A DNA stretch of 64,000 nt from Lachnospiraceae bacterium (GCA_017527205.1 JAFXQK010000060.1:62001-126000); one strand, 5' to 3'; shown: positions 9,165 to 18,068, counted from the stretch's first letter. Notes: generated from the sequence alone by a model not told the origin. A program made the numbers and translations.

Positions 9165-10625
9165 ATGGCGAACAACAGTCAGGATTGGAAGAATCTTGGG
9201 GAACAGATCCTGGATTCGGTAGCCGGTGCTTTAAACACCGGGGATTTTAGGCAATTGAATAATTTGGTTTCCGGTACGGTGAACAACGTCGTACAGGAGG
9301 CAAAGAAGCAAGCGGAAATTGAAAAGCTGACCAGGGAAGAGATTTTACGGCAATATCGTGAAAATAATGCCGCCAATTATCAGAAATGGCAGCAACAGCA
9401 GGAGGAGTTGGCCAGACGGAAAGAGGAGCGGCGCGAGGAATGGAGAAAGATTCGGGAGGCACAGAATTATCGGTATTCTCAGAATCGTTCCGTGAACGGA
9501 CAGCCGGCTTCAACGACCCTTCCGCCGCCCCCGAGATTTCGTGGGGTGCGGTTCAATAAGGTTGGCAACGTAGCCAGCGTACTAAATACCGTTTTTGGCT
9601 CCATTGGACTTGGCGTTGGTGCCTCGCTTGCGTTAGTATCATTGATTCTGCTGACTTCTGGCGGCACTTGGCTTCCGGTTGGTATTGTAACGGCAGTGAT
9701 TTTAGGAGTTTCCACCTCGCTGATGAGCAGGGGAAGTAAGCAACGCGGCCTGATTAAGAGAGCGCAGCGTTATATGCAGATCTGCGGAAATAAGATGTAT
9801 GCAGACATTGATGAGATTGCATTGCAGACGGGAAATAGCTCCAAGTTTGTCCGCAAGGATCTGAAGAAAATGCTACGTAAGGGCATGTTTCCCGAGGGAC
9901 ATTTGGATCGTCAGGAAACCTGCTTTATGTTGAGCAATGAAGTGTATCGTCAGTATACGGAGACGGCTGAGGCCTTCCGGATGCGGGAGCAGATGAAGGA
10001 AGAGAGCACGCGTCAACAGACTCTTGAGGAAGAGGCACAGGAGCTCAAGAATCAACAGGAAGTCGAATTAAATGCCATGATGGCAGAGGGAATGACCTAC
10101 ATACAAAGATTACGCGCTTTGAATGAGGCCATTCCGGGCGCTGAGATCACGGCTCAGCTTTCGCAGCTCGAGAGCCTTTTGAGGCAGATCTTTGACCGCG
10201 TCAAGGAGCATCCGGAGCAGATGAACCGCATGCACAAGCTGATGGAGTATTACCTTCCTACCACGGTAAAGCTGATGGAAGCTTACGTACAGTTTGAAAA
10301 GGTGGAGAATCCCGGACAGGACATCAGAGATGCAAAGGCAGAGATTCAAAAAACCCTTGGCATTATCAACGAAGCCTTTACGGAGCTTCTCAACAATCTC
10401 TTTCAGGATGAGGTCTTTGATGCCACCACGGATGCACAGGTATTGCAGGCAATGCTTTCCAGAGAAGGCCTTCGCCGCGAGATGAGTGCCCAGCCCATAG
10501 GCTCTGATGCAGAGGAAGACGATGCATCAGAGGAGGATGAGGAAGAGGAGAACCCCTTCCGGTTAACCTTGGAACCAGAGCAACCTGAGGTATTGCCTTC
10601 CTTGAAGGCACCCTGGGAAAGCTAG
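9165..10625 (+). CDS. XpaC-like protein (5-bromo-4-chloroindolyl phosphate hydrolysis family)
   Basis: A 486-aa protein with an amphipathic, charged N-terminal third rich in Gln/Glu/Arg (coiled-coil-like, residues about 60-110). Two adjacent hydrophobic segments (about 145-188, starting VLNTVFGSIGLGVGAS) should anchor it in the membrane. A long helical region and an acidic tail (about 445-465) follow. I assign it to the XpaC family mainly from this architecture and from the telA homologue directly downstream, matching the xpaC-yaaN pair of Bacillus. The biochemical function of this family is not established. Start ATG 9165 follows TTGGAGAACGC. Confidence 0.62.
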   Translation: MANNSQDWKNLGEQILDSVAGALNTGDFRQLNNLVSGTVNNVVQEAKKQAEIEKLTREEILRQYRENNAANYQKWQQQQEELARRKEERREEWRKIREAQNYRYSQNRSVNGQPASTTLPPPPRFRGVRFNKVGNVASVLNTVFGSIGLGVGASLALVSLILLTSGGTWLPVGIVTAVILGVSTSLMSRGSKQRGLIKRAQRYMQICGNKMYADIDEIALQTGNSSKFVRKDLKKMLRKGMFPEGHLDRQETCFMLSNEVYRQYTETAEAFRMREQMKEESTRQQTLEEEAQELKNQQEVELNAMMAEGMTYIQRLRALNEAIPGAEITAQLSQLESLLRQIFDRVKEHPEQMNRMHKLMEYYLPTTVKLMEAYVQFEKVENPGQDIRDAKAEIQKTLGIINEAFTELLNNLFQDEVFDATTDAQVLQAMLSREGLRREMSAQPIGSDAEEDDASEEDEEEENPFRLTLEPEQPEVLPSLKAPWES

Positions 10626-10656
10626 GAGATAAATACATGAATGGAGGACAAGCAAA

Positions 10657-11829
10657 ATGAGCAATGAATTGGACGAAATGATCAACGCTGCACCTACTCT
10701 GACACTGGAACCTATGCCCTCGGGCACGGATGCACTTTCTTCAATTACTCTTGAGGAGAAGAAGGAAGAGGCTCCCGTCGTGCAGGAAGTGAATCTGACA
10801 CCTCAGGAGCAGAAGATGGTAGATGACTTCGCAGCCCAGATCGACATTACCAATACCCAGCAGGTAATGCAATATGGTTCCGGAAGCCAGAAGAAGATTG
10901 CAGATTTCTCTGAAAGCGCTCTGGGTAACGTCCGTACCAAGGACATGGGGGAAATCGGTAAGATGCTGACCGACGTGGTCGCAGAGCTGAGAAGCTTTGA
11001 GGATGAAGAAGACAAGGGCTTCTTTGGAAACCTTTTCAAGAAGAGCACGGCAAAGATCTCTGACATGAAGGCAAAGTACGACAAGGCCGAGGTGAACGTC
11101 AATAAGATCTGCAAGGTGATGGAGGGACATCAGGTAACGCTCCTCAAGGACATCGCCATGCTGGATAAAATGTATGATCTGAACATGAACTACTATAAAG
11201 AGTTGTCCATGTACATCCTTGCAGGTAAGCAAAAGCTTGAGCATGCAAAGAAGGTAGAGCTTCCTGAGCTGGTTGCTAAGGCTGAGAAGAGCGGTCTGCC
11301 TGAGGATACCCAGGCTGCAAGAGATTTCTCCGCACAGATTGACCGTTTTGAGAAGAAGATCTATGATTTGGAGCTTACGAAAACAATTTCCCTGCAGATG
11401 GCTCCTCAGATTCGTTTGATCCAGACCAATGATACGGCGATGAGTGAGAAGATTCAGTCTACGCTGGTGAACACCATTCCTCTTTGGAAGAGCCAGATGG
11501 TCATTGCCATCGGACTGAACCATTCTACTAATGCCGCAAGGGCACAGAAGGAGGTATCTGACATGACGAACGCACTGCTGAAGAAGAATGCAGAAACCTT
11601 GAAGATTGCCACCATCGAGACTGCTAAGGAGAACGAGAGAGGCATCGTTGACATCGAGACCCTGACCCAGACCAACCAGACTCTGATCAGCACCTTGGAT
11701 GAAGTGATGAAGATCCAGGAGGAGGGCAGAACGAGACGTGCGAACGCCGAGGTTGAGCTTACCAGAATTGAAAATGAAATGAAGCAGAAGCTTCTTGACA
11801 TCAGCAAGGGCAGCATGGGACAGAAATAA
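10657..11829 (+). CDS. telA: TelA-family toxic anion resistance protein (YaaN-like)
   Basis: Cytosolic, mostly helical 390-aa protein of the TelA family, members of which were linked to tellurite and other anion or cell-envelope stress resistance. Typical features are the FGNLFKKSTAKI segment, long coiled-coil helices and the conserved run SQMVIAIGLNHSTNAA-like near residue 285. The C-terminal helix contains repeated Glu/Thr/Gln positions. The SD GGAGGACAAGC precedes ATG 10657. A clear intrinsic terminator follows, ending the xpaC-telA unit. The mechanism of the family remains unclear. Confidence 0.88.
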   Translation: MSNELDEMINAAPTLTLEPMPSGTDALSSITLEEKKEEAPVVQEVNLTPQEQKMVDDFAAQIDITNTQQVMQYGSGSQKKIADFSESALGNVRTKDMGEIGKMLTDVVAELRSFEDEEDKGFFGNLFKKSTAKISDMKAKYDKAEVNVNKICKVMEGHQVTLLKDIAMLDKMYDLNMNYYKELSMYILAGKQKLEHAKKVELPELVAKAEKSGLPEDTQAARDFSAQIDRFEKKIYDLELTKTISLQMAPQIRLIQTNDTAMSEKIQSTLVNTIPLWKSQMVIAIGLNHSTNAARAQKEVSDMTNALLKKNAETLKIATIETAKENERGIVDIETLTQTNQTLISTLDEVMKIQEEGRTRRANAEVELTRIENEMKQKLLDISKGSMGQK

Positions 11830-11857
11830 GAAAAGAAAGCAAGCGATCGCTTGTGAT

Positions 11858-11892
11858 AAAAGGCCAGTTTCCGAAAGGAGACTGGCCTTTTT
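11858..11892 (+). terminator. Intrinsic terminator after telA
   Basis: AAAAGGCCAGT (11858-11868), a 12-nt loop and ACTGGCCTTTTT (11881-11892): an 11-bp stem ending in a T-run. Confidence 0.9.
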
Positions 11893-11953
11893 CCGTAAAT
11901 TGGGACAATTCGATTCTTATTGCGCAAGAAATAACAAGGATTAAGCAAATACA

Positions 11954-11994
11954 ACAATAATTGTGTTGCATAAAACGATTTTTTCTGAGAAAAT
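11954..11994 (+). promoter_or_regulatory. Possible promoter and operator before the xylanase gene
   Basis: An 11-bp palindrome ACAATAATTGT (11954-11964) sits directly before TTGCAT (11966-11971), a 17-bp spacer and GAAAAT (11989-11994). The -10 match is weak, so the promoter is tentative; the palindrome at the -35 edge is in a position where a repressor or activator could bind. An SD GAGGAGG is close to ATG 12046. Confidence 0.4.
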
Positions 11995-12045
11995 AGACAA
12001 AAGAGCTTTGAAAATAAATTATGAAAAGGCAAGAGGAGGAAACAC

Positions 12046-13548
12046 ATGAATTTAAAAACAGCGTATGAACCTTTTTTTAAGATTGGTGCGGCGATATCAA
12101 GATGGAATTTATATACGCCTGCACACGTCAAGTTCTTAACGGAGCAGTTTAACAGCTTCACCGTTGAAAATGACATGAAGCCCATGTTTTTTTTAGACGG
12201 CAAGAAGAATAAGGCAGAGGCGGAGAAGTATCAGCTTTGTCCCGCGCTGACCTTTGAGCGTGCCATTCCTTATCTGGAGATGGCAAAGGCAAAAGGCATC
12301 GCGATGCGCGGACATACGCTTGTTTGGCATAATCAGACCCCACAATGGTTCTTTTATGAAAATTACAATACGTCTTCCAGGCTGGCTAGCCGTGAAACCA
12401 TGCTGGCGAGAATGGAGAATTATATCAAGGGCGTCTTAGGTTTCGTCCAGGAGAACTATCCTGGCGTCATCTATGCGTGGGACGTGGTGAATGAGGCCAT
12501 CAATGACGGCGGATTCCGTGATTCCCTTTGGTTTAAGACCATTGGCAAGGATTTTGTGGAGATGGCGTTCACCTTTGCAAGAAAGTATGCGGCTCCCGGC
12601 GTAGCGCTGTTCTACAATGATTATGAGACGGCGCTGGATTGGAAGCGTGACTGTATCTTAAAGGAGATTCTGATCCCTCTGAAGGAAAAAGGATTGATCG
12701 ACGGCATGGGCATGCAGTCTCATCTTCTCATGGATCATCCTGATTTCAAGGATTATCAGACGGCATTGGAAATGTATGGGGCAACGGGTCTTGAGATTCA
12801 GATCACGGAGCTGGATCTTCATAATGCAGATCCTTCCAAGGAATCCATGCATCAGCTCGCTTTGAGATATCAGGAGTTGTTCGGAATCCTGCTCGCAGCA
12901 AAGGGAACCGGCAAGGCAAACATTACGGCGGTCACCTTCTGGAACCTGCTGGATGAGAACAGCTGGCTGTCCGGATTCCGCAAGGAGACCAGCTATCCGT
13001 TGCTCTTCCACGGAAAATGTGAGGCGAAGGAAGCTTATTATGCCGTATTGGAGAATGTTCGTCCCAAGGAGGAGATTGACCCTTGGAAGTTTGAGGCGGA
13101 TGAGAAGGATTTTGAAGTAACGGGAATGCCCGTAGAAAATAAAGGAGGCAATACCATGCAAGAGGTTTATGAATTTCTGAAGGAAGCTGGCGTATATTAT
13201 TTGGCAACGGTGGAAGGAGATCAGCCCAGAGTAAGGCCCTTCGGTACCATCGACATGTTTGAGGGCAAGCTGTATATCCAGACGGGTAAGGTGAAGGAAG
13301 TGTCCAAGCAGCTGCAGAAGAACCCTAAGGCTGAGATTTGTGCCTTTATGGAGGGCAAATGGCTGCGCGTTGCAGGCAAGCTGGTTCGTGACGACAGACG
13401 CGAGGCGAAGGTGCACATGCTGGAAGCATATCCCAATTTGAAGGGGATGTATTCCGCTGATGATGACAACACCGAAGTACTGTACTTCCAGGATGCAACC
13501 GCAACATTCTCCTCCTTCGGAGCACCATCAAGAAGTTTTCAATTTTAA
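12046..13548 (+). CDS. Intracellular GH10 endo-1,4-beta-xylanase fused to a pyridoxamine-phosphate-oxidase-like domain
   Basis: Residues about 1-345 are a GH10 family xylanase: HTLVWHNQTPQWFF, the acid/base Glu150 in WDVVNEAI, and the nucleophile Glu255 in ITELDLH. No signal peptide is present, so it probably cleaves imported xylo-oligosaccharides in the cytoplasm. After a 25-residue linker, residues about 371-500 form a complete PNPOx-like split-barrel domain (VYYLATVEGDQPRVRPFG near its start, ATATFSSF near its end), a fold that usually binds flavin or F420. The second domain has its own perfect internal SD and ATG (13156), so it may also be made as a separate 130-aa protein. The fusion is unusual: a xylanase and a flavoprotein have no obvious common step. 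Confidence 0.9.
   Translation: MNLKTAYEPFFKIGAAISRWNLYTPAHVKFLTEQFNSFTVENDMKPMFFLDGKKNKAEAEKYQLCPALTFERAIPYLEMAKAKGIAMRGHTLVWHNQTPQWFFYENYNTSSRLASRETMLARMENYIKGVLGFVQENYPGVIYAWDVVNEAINDGGFRDSLWFKTIGKDFVEMAFTFARKYAAPGVALFYNDYETALDWKRDCILKEILIPLKEKGLIDGMGMQSHLLMDHPDFKDYQTALEMYGATGLEIQITELDLHNADPSKESMHQLALRYQELFGILLAAKGTGKANITAVTFWNLLDENSWLSGFRKETSYPLLFHGKCEAKEAYYAVLENVRPKEEIDPWKFEADEKDFEVTGMPVENKGGNTMQEVYEFLKEAGVYYLATVEGDQPRVRPFGTIDMFEGKLYIQTGKVKEVSKQLQKNPKAEICAFMEGKWLRVAGKLVRDDRREAKVHMLEAYPNLKGMYSADDDNTEVLYFQDATATFSSFGAPSRSFQF
13141..13158 (+). promoter_or_regulatory. Internal ribosome-binding site and start codon inside the xylanase fusion
   Basis: AAAGGAGG (13141-13148), 7-nt spacing and ATG (13156-13158), in frame with the surrounding ORF. 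The ATG is exactly where stand-alone PNPOx-like proteins begin (MQEVYEFLKEAG). In the +1 frame a TAG occurs at about 13133, just before this SD, so a single-base change could have joined two formerly separate genes. Confidence 0.7.
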
Positions 13549-13560
13549 TTTGAATTGACC

Positions 13561-13751
13561 AGGGGCTAGTTAGGCAGTGTTCCTCAGGCACGTTCGCACT
13601 CCAGGTCCAGCAGCAAGCGCAGAAGGCATCTTCCCACTTCGTGGGCCCCTCCTTCGGCTATGGTATCGGTACTAAGGAGTCAAAAGACGCCTCCTAAGTA
13701 CCGACGCTTGGGACATGGGCCTGAGTGAATACTGCCTAACTGCCCCTTGAG
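13561..13751 (-). repeat. Long structured palindromic element, relative of the 73-nt family
   Basis: The ends form a long imperfect inverted repeat: GGGGCTAGTTAGGCAGTG at the left and CACTGCCTAAC-type sequence with GCCCCTTGAG at the right, extended inward by CCTCAGGC/GCCTGAGT. Inside are two more hairpins: CCCAC-TTC-GTGGG and TCGGTACTAAGGAG against CTCCTAAGTACCGA. The termini (CTCAAGGGG on the minus strand and AGCCCC) match those of the 73-nt palindromes elsewhere in the window. The element is either a small non-autonomous repeat or a structured RNA. No ORF is likely here. Confidence 0.55.
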
Positions 13752-13806
13752 GTTAAGGTCCATTTTAGACCCTAAAATATAAAACTTCAGTAGGGGGTAG
13801 TATTCT

Positions 13807-15459
13807 ATGAAAGTAAGACCGAGTATAGTTACGTTTGAGGATGGTACGAAGATTTGGGAGGCGGAGCTTGGTACGTTTGCGGTGAAGACCTATTTGCCCA
13901 AGACGGATCTGCCTGCGGATATTGTGAATTTCGGATTTCGTGCTCCGTATTTGATGGTGTTCGAAGAGCAGCGGATGTCGAAGGAGGAAGCAAAGGCATT
14001 TGCGGATCAGAACGGGTTTTCTGAAGTGGCTTCCCAGTTTGCGGGGAGCGTAACTTTCTTTTATCCACTCTGTGAAGGTGGCTGGGAGAATGCGCCTGAG
14101 AGTCTGTTTGTGGACATTTTGAACGAATCCCGCATCAGTCAGTATTACGAGGATGGCATGGCCATCATGTACGACCGCTTTGCAAAGAAGATGGGAGATG
14201 CCTATATCCGCGGTGCGGTGCTTAGAACCTATCTGTATGGGTATGGTGCATCCGCTGATTTTATCGCAAAGAATTATTTAAAGACCATTCAGGGACCATT
14301 CCTTTGGGGACCTGGAGACGTAACGCCTGCTGCATGCATTCTGCAGAACCTTAGTGTGATTCCCAGTCCTGAGCGCAGGGATATCCCCGTTGTATCGATC
14401 GGTAACAGCGATGAGATCAATGATGCTCTCATGGAGAGCTTGGATGACGTGCTTGTGGAACAGGTTGCAGATGTTCCGGGTGATTTCAAGGAGTTTGTTG
14501 GAAACTATAGGCGTATCCTTGGAAATCTTCAGGATGAGCCTGATCTGGAAGAGATGGGAATGGTGTGCGAGCCTTCCTTTGTCACCGTGAAGACGTCGGC
14601 GGACAATCGTGGAGATGATAAGGATACCAAGGAGCATAAGATAGGATATGTTGCCTTTTACAACAAGGGCATCATGGATGGCGGGAAGAAGGTTCCTCTT
14701 GTGATGTGCTTCCATGGCGGCGGTGATTCGACCTTCTTTATGGCGAGCTGCTCCGGTTGGAATCTGATCGCTGCGAAATACGGATTTTTACTAGTCTGCG
14801 TGGAGAATCATTTGAACAGTACGGCGACGGAAACCATCGAGATGATTGCTAAGCTCAAGAAGAAATACTCCATTGACGAGACTAGAATCTACGCCTCCGG
14901 ATTTTCCATGGGTGGCTGTAAGTCTTGGGACATGATGCAGGAATACCCTGAAATCTTTGCAGGCGTAGCACCGATGGATGCGACCTTTGAGGTAGGCTGT
15001 AATTCCTACGGAGAGCCTGTTGGCGAGTACAATCAGGACAAGCTTCTTCCCGTATTTTATGCGGGTGGTGAGATCACGCCGCTCCCTGAGCTTCCTTGTC
15101 AGGCACAAAAGTGTGTAGACCGCATGCGCTATGTCTTCCAGGTAGATCAGGTGAAAAAGGCTTATGACGTGAAGCTGGAGGAGAAGGAGAGCTGGGAGAA
15201 TCCCATTTGGGGCGTAAACGGTGACTTTACCTATCAGCTCGTCAATGAAGAGCGGGAAAACAGCGTTTTGACTCTCGAGCTTTTTACCAGCACGAATGGA
15301 AAATGCTATGCAGTCTTTGGATGCGTTGGAAATCAGGGACATGAGGTTCGTCATCATACCTGTGAGCAGGCGTGGAAGTTCTTGAGCCAGTTTAGAAGAC
15401 TTCCGGACGGTACGATCGAGGGCGGTGACCTGGAGAAGGTAAAGGCACTGTATCAGTAG
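13807..15459 (+). CDS. Alpha/beta-hydrolase esterase, PHB-depolymerase/feruloyl-esterase-like
   Basis: The 550-aa protein has an N-terminal domain of unknown function (about 1-270) followed by an alpha/beta-hydrolase domain. The oxyanion-hole motif MCFHGGG and the nucleophile elbow GFSMGG are plain, and NQGHEVRHH near the C-terminus supplies a likely catalytic His. No signal peptide is seen. Sitting next to an intracellular xylanase, it may deacylate xylo-oligosaccharides (acetyl or feruloyl groups), but the substrate is inference. ATG 13807 follows TAGGGGGTAG. A short palindrome ATTTTAG-ACC-CTAAAAT (13762-13778) lies upstream and could be an operator. Confidence 0.72.
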   Translation: MKVRPSIVTFEDGTKIWEAELGTFAVKTYLPKTDLPADIVNFGFRAPYLMVFEEQRMSKEEAKAFADQNGFSEVASQFAGSVTFFYPLCEGGWENAPESLFVDILNESRISQYYEDGMAIMYDRFAKKMGDAYIRGAVLRTYLYGYGASADFIAKNYLKTIQGPFLWGPGDVTPAACILQNLSVIPSPERRDIPVVSIGNSDEINDALMESLDDVLVEQVADVPGDFKEFVGNYRRILGNLQDEPDLEEMGMVCEPSFVTVKTSADNRGDDKDTKEHKIGYVAFYNKGIMDGGKKVPLVMCFHGGGDSTFFMASCSGWNLIAAKYGFLLVCVENHLNSTATETIEMIAKLKKKYSIDETRIYASGFSMGGCKSWDMMQEYPEIFAGVAPMDATFEVGCNSYGEPVGEYNQDKLLPVFYAGGEITPLPELPCQAQKCVDRMRYVFQVDQVKKAYDVKLEEKESWENPIWGVNGDFTYQLVNEERENSVLTLELFTSTNGKCYAVFGCVGNQGHEVRHHTCEQAWKFLSQFRRLPDGTIEGGDLEKVKALYQ

Positions 15460-15512
15460 GAGAAGAATCTGGCAACGACTATTCTTAAAAGGATTTCAGA
15501 AATAATGTCATG

Positions 15513-15550
15513 AAAAGGGGTGGTTTCCATATGGAAGCCACCCTTTTTTG
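15513..15550. terminator. Bidirectional intrinsic terminator between convergent genes
   Basis: AAAAGGGGTGG with TTTCC, a short loop and GGAAGCCACCCTTTTTT. The stem has an A-run before and a T-run after, so it can stop both the esterase gene on + and the HD-GYP gene on -. Confidence 0.88.
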
Positions 15551-15606
15551 AAGTAATTGTTTCGTCCCTGACATTGTTGCCATTGATCTGTCCTTGATAT
15601 CGCGGA

Positions 15607-17493
15607 CTATATAAATTTCAGTTCTGTATTTTGATGCATGTTCAGGATGTCACTACAGGTATGACGATACAGGTCACTGCGGCCTTCCACGGAGGTCAGC
15701 TTCGAAATTTTTTCCTGTAAAGCCGCATTATCCTGAATCACGGCAATGAGATAGGGATTATATTTCGTGCCGGCCCCTGCTGCCAGTTCCTCCAGCAATT
15801 GCTTGAAGCTTTTGCCGGTATTATAATTTCTTCCCAGCACGTCCGTGGCAGCGTCCGTGCAGTCCGCGATTGTGATCAGATCGATCAGGATGCGGATGGG
15901 AGAGGAGGTATTGTCAAAGTTTGTCGGATAGCCTGCACCGTCATAGGACTTGTGGTGTCCGAGAATGACGTCAGTATAGGGTGCAAAGGTCGGATCCTTG
16001 GACAAAAGCTTTGTGCCGAGCAGGGGATGATACTTAAGAATGCCAAATTCATCCTCCGTGAGACGTCTGTCCTGCGTGTTGATGACAAGGGCAATTCTGC
16101 ACTTTCCGACGTCGTGGATCAAACCACAATTTTCGATGATGGAAAGGAGCTTTTCACGATTCTCTTTGACTGATGCGAGATCATGACATCCCTCTAATCC
16201 TACAAATAATTCCGGACGCGTTTCTATGGCAGCTTCGCAGATCAGGGAAGCAATCTTGGAAACCATGCGACTGTGAATATATGTCATTGGCTGCCTACAA
16301 AGGATCAGGCGGGTAAGTAGCTTCCATTTTTCGTCATTGTCCTTCAGGTAGGGCTCAACGCTTTCATAGAACGCATAAAGTAAATAATCAAGATTGTCTG
16401 AGTAAAAGGAGTAGGGCACCTTCATCAAATCCTGAAGAATACGATTGATTGCCTGATCCAGGATTACGTGCTTATCAGGAGGAAGTTCCTCAAGCATGGA
16501 AAGCGTGTAATTGAAAGTGAACAGCTCATTGTTTAGGAGCTGTACTAAGTGAGCAGCATCATTTTTATCAAAATTCAGCGGCGGAATTGCTTTTTGAATG
16601 TAATCCGCCATGGCCTGAACACAGGCCTCCGTGGAGAACTGTTTCTTAAGGCGTTTGACGTTGTTCTCCATGATCTTGTAGTAGCCGGATGGGTCACTTT
16701 TTACGGTGATGCGCCCAATTTTATTAAGCAGACCACTGGCGATATTGCAATATTCATCAGGATTCGTGATGAGATTAGGATGGATGGATAAAATATAAAG
16801 ATATTGGTCATCCACGGCCTTGATCTTTGCCTTCAGGTAGGGGGAATTTCCATCGAGCTTTTGTACGTCCTCGCGATCCCATAGGGCGTGCGCCCCCTGG
16901 TAATACTCGCTGGTCTTTCCTTCTATGGAGGGATACACGGTAGAATACTGAATCAAGGAAATATAAGCGCTGAAAAAGAGTCCTCGGAAGACTTCAGTTT
17001 CAATTTCGCAATAATGCTCCTCCAAGGTGGAGATTTTTTCAAAATACTGAAGCCATTCGGAAGGGCCAAAATAATTTAACGTTCTGTCAAAGAGCAGATA
17101 ATTCGCATAGCCCATGGCATAGTTTAAGAAGACGATCTTACCATAATCCTGCAGCTCCTCAAAATAGGGAAGCAAAATACGCTCTAATCGAAGACCGACG
17201 GATACGACGTAAACACCGTTGACATGAAGGTTATATGCGAGTTCAAAAAGAATTCCGAGCTCCTCACGGGTGAGCCTTTGAGGGAGGGAATCAAAAAAAT
17301 TCTTGCAAATGTCTTCATTGTTCTGGTAAACCTGACGCAGGGTTTCCGACCTCTTTGCAGCGAGATCCTTCCACTTTTGCTCCTCACAGGATTCCATCAA
17401 TTTATCATTCCATTCACCCACCAGGGCAGAATTTTTTTGGAGCGTTTCAAAAAATACGTCAATCTGTTCTTTTGTAATCTTTTTCTCTTCCAA
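15607..17493 (-). CDS. HD-GYP domain protein (putative c-di-GMP phosphodiesterase)
   Basis: The N-terminal 400 residues are helical, resemble tetratricopeptide-like packing and are not recognised. The C-terminal third is an HD-GYP domain: IHDVGKCR (HD pair) and GHHKSYDGAGYP. The usual HHExxDGxGYP has Lys in place of Glu, so catalysis should be tested. Start: TTG 17493 on the minus strand lies 8 nt after an AAGGGGG SD. A promoter overlaps the longer ORF beginning at 17562, which rules that start out. The 628-aa product reads away from the cobalamin operon and its leader is divergent from the riboswitch promoter. Confidence 0.85.
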   Translation of the reverse strand: MEEKKITKEQIDVFFETLQKNSALVGEWNDKLMESCEEQKWKDLAAKRSETLRQVYQNNEDICKNFFDSLPQRLTREELGILFELAYNLHVNGVYVVSVGLRLERILLPYFEELQDYGKIVFLNYAMGYANYLLFDRTLNYFGPSEWLQYFEKISTLEEHYCEIETEVFRGLFFSAYISLIQYSTVYPSIEGKTSEYYQGAHALWDREDVQKLDGNSPYLKAKIKAVDDQYLYILSIHPNLITNPDEYCNIASGLLNKIGRITVKSDPSGYYKIMENNVKRLKKQFSTEACVQAMADYIQKAIPPLNFDKNDAAHLVQLLNNELFTFNYTLSMLEELPPDKHVILDQAINRILQDLMKVPYSFYSDNLDYLLYAFYESVEPYLKDNDEKWKLLTRLILCRQPMTYIHSRMVSKIASLICEAAIETRPELFVGLEGCHDLASVKENREKLLSIIENCGLIHDVGKCRIALVINTQDRRLTEDEFGILKYHPLLGTKLLSKDPTFAPYTDVILGHHKSYDGAGYPTNFDNTSSPIRILIDLITIADCTDAATDVLGRNYNTGKSFKQLLEELAAGAGTKYNPYLIAVIQDNAALQEKISKLTSVEGRSDLYRHTCSDILNMHQNTELKFI

Positions 17494-17532
17494 AAGGAAA
17501 GCCCCCTTTCTCGAGGTTGCATACTTCACTTT

Positions 17533-17562
17533 ATTATAACTTATTATCGACAAATCTGACAA
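17533..17562 (-). promoter_or_regulatory. Predicted promoter of the HD-GYP gene
   Basis: On the minus strand TTGTCA (17562-17557), an 18-bp spacer and TATAAT (17538-17533), about 40 bp before the TTG start codon. Confidence 0.6.
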
Positions 17563-17605
17563 CCTTTTTTATAAAACTGACCTTTTTTTCCGAGAGATTT
17601 AGACG

Positions 17606-17634
17606 TTGCACAATCGTCTTGAACGTGCTAAGAT
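17606..17634 (+). promoter_or_regulatory. Predicted promoter of the cobalamin riboswitch operon
   Basis: TTGCAC (17606-17611), a 17-bp spacer and TAAGAT (17629-17634). It begins transcription about 15-20 nt before the conserved riboswitch region. Confidence 0.6.
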
Positions 17635-17654
17635 AAAGCAAGTTTCATAAAGAA

Positions 17655-17860
17655 GAGTAATTGGTGCCGGCGGGGAAGCTCTTTTTCTCCAAGGGTTAAA
17701 AGGGAAGCGGGTGTGATTCCCGCACGATCTCGTCACTGTGATAAGGGAGTGAAGGCGCGAGGATCTTGCAAAAGCAATGATCAGTCACTGATCCGATGGA
17801 TTGGGAAGGCAGCGTCCTCATGAGGATCTTTCAGCCAGGAAACCTGCCAGTTATAATGGT
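17655..17860 (+). ncRNA. Cobalamin (AdoCbl-type) riboswitch
   Basis: Conserved parts appear in order: GGTGCC (about 17663), AAGGGAAGCGGGTG-like core with TCCCGC (about 17699-17724), GTCACTGTGATAAGGGAGTG (about 17733-17752), and the B12 box AGCCAGGAAACCTGCC (17833-17848). Binding of adenosylcobalamin should lower expression of the lipoprotein CbiK and corrinoid-import genes downstream. A long leader of about 200 nt separates it from the first start codon. Confidence 0.95.
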
Positions 17861-17904
17861 ACGGGAAGAAATTCCAGACCACGAGTAATTGGTCGTATCG
17901 GAAA

Positions 17905-17944
17905 GTAACCATCTTAAGTTTATTGACTTGAGAGGGTTCCTTTT
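17905..17944 (+). terminator. Putative riboswitch-controlled terminator hairpin
   Basis: AACC-A-TCTTAAGT (17907 onward) pairs with ACTTGAGA-G-GGTT (to 17938), followed by CCTTTT. This is a plausible expression platform placed after the B12 box. The T-run is short, so the strength is uncertain. Confidence 0.5.
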
Positions 17945-18068
17945 GATGAAAAATTACTCTGCTGTTCGAAAGATTTGGCAGGGTTTTTCTTTTGATGCAA
18001 AGATTCCAAGCTCTTCTGGACGGAAACGGACCAAAAAGAAAAGACATAGTAGGAAAGAGGAGAGAAAC

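Noticed and set aside
10741..11523. 260-aa antisense ORF opposite telA
   Set aside because: Leucine/histidine-rich shadow translation of a helical protein gene with no start signals.
17889..18068. Upstream in-frame extension of the CbiK lipoprotein gene
   Set aside because: It lies in the riboswitch expression platform and would bury the lipoprotein signal; the strong SD is before ATG 18069.
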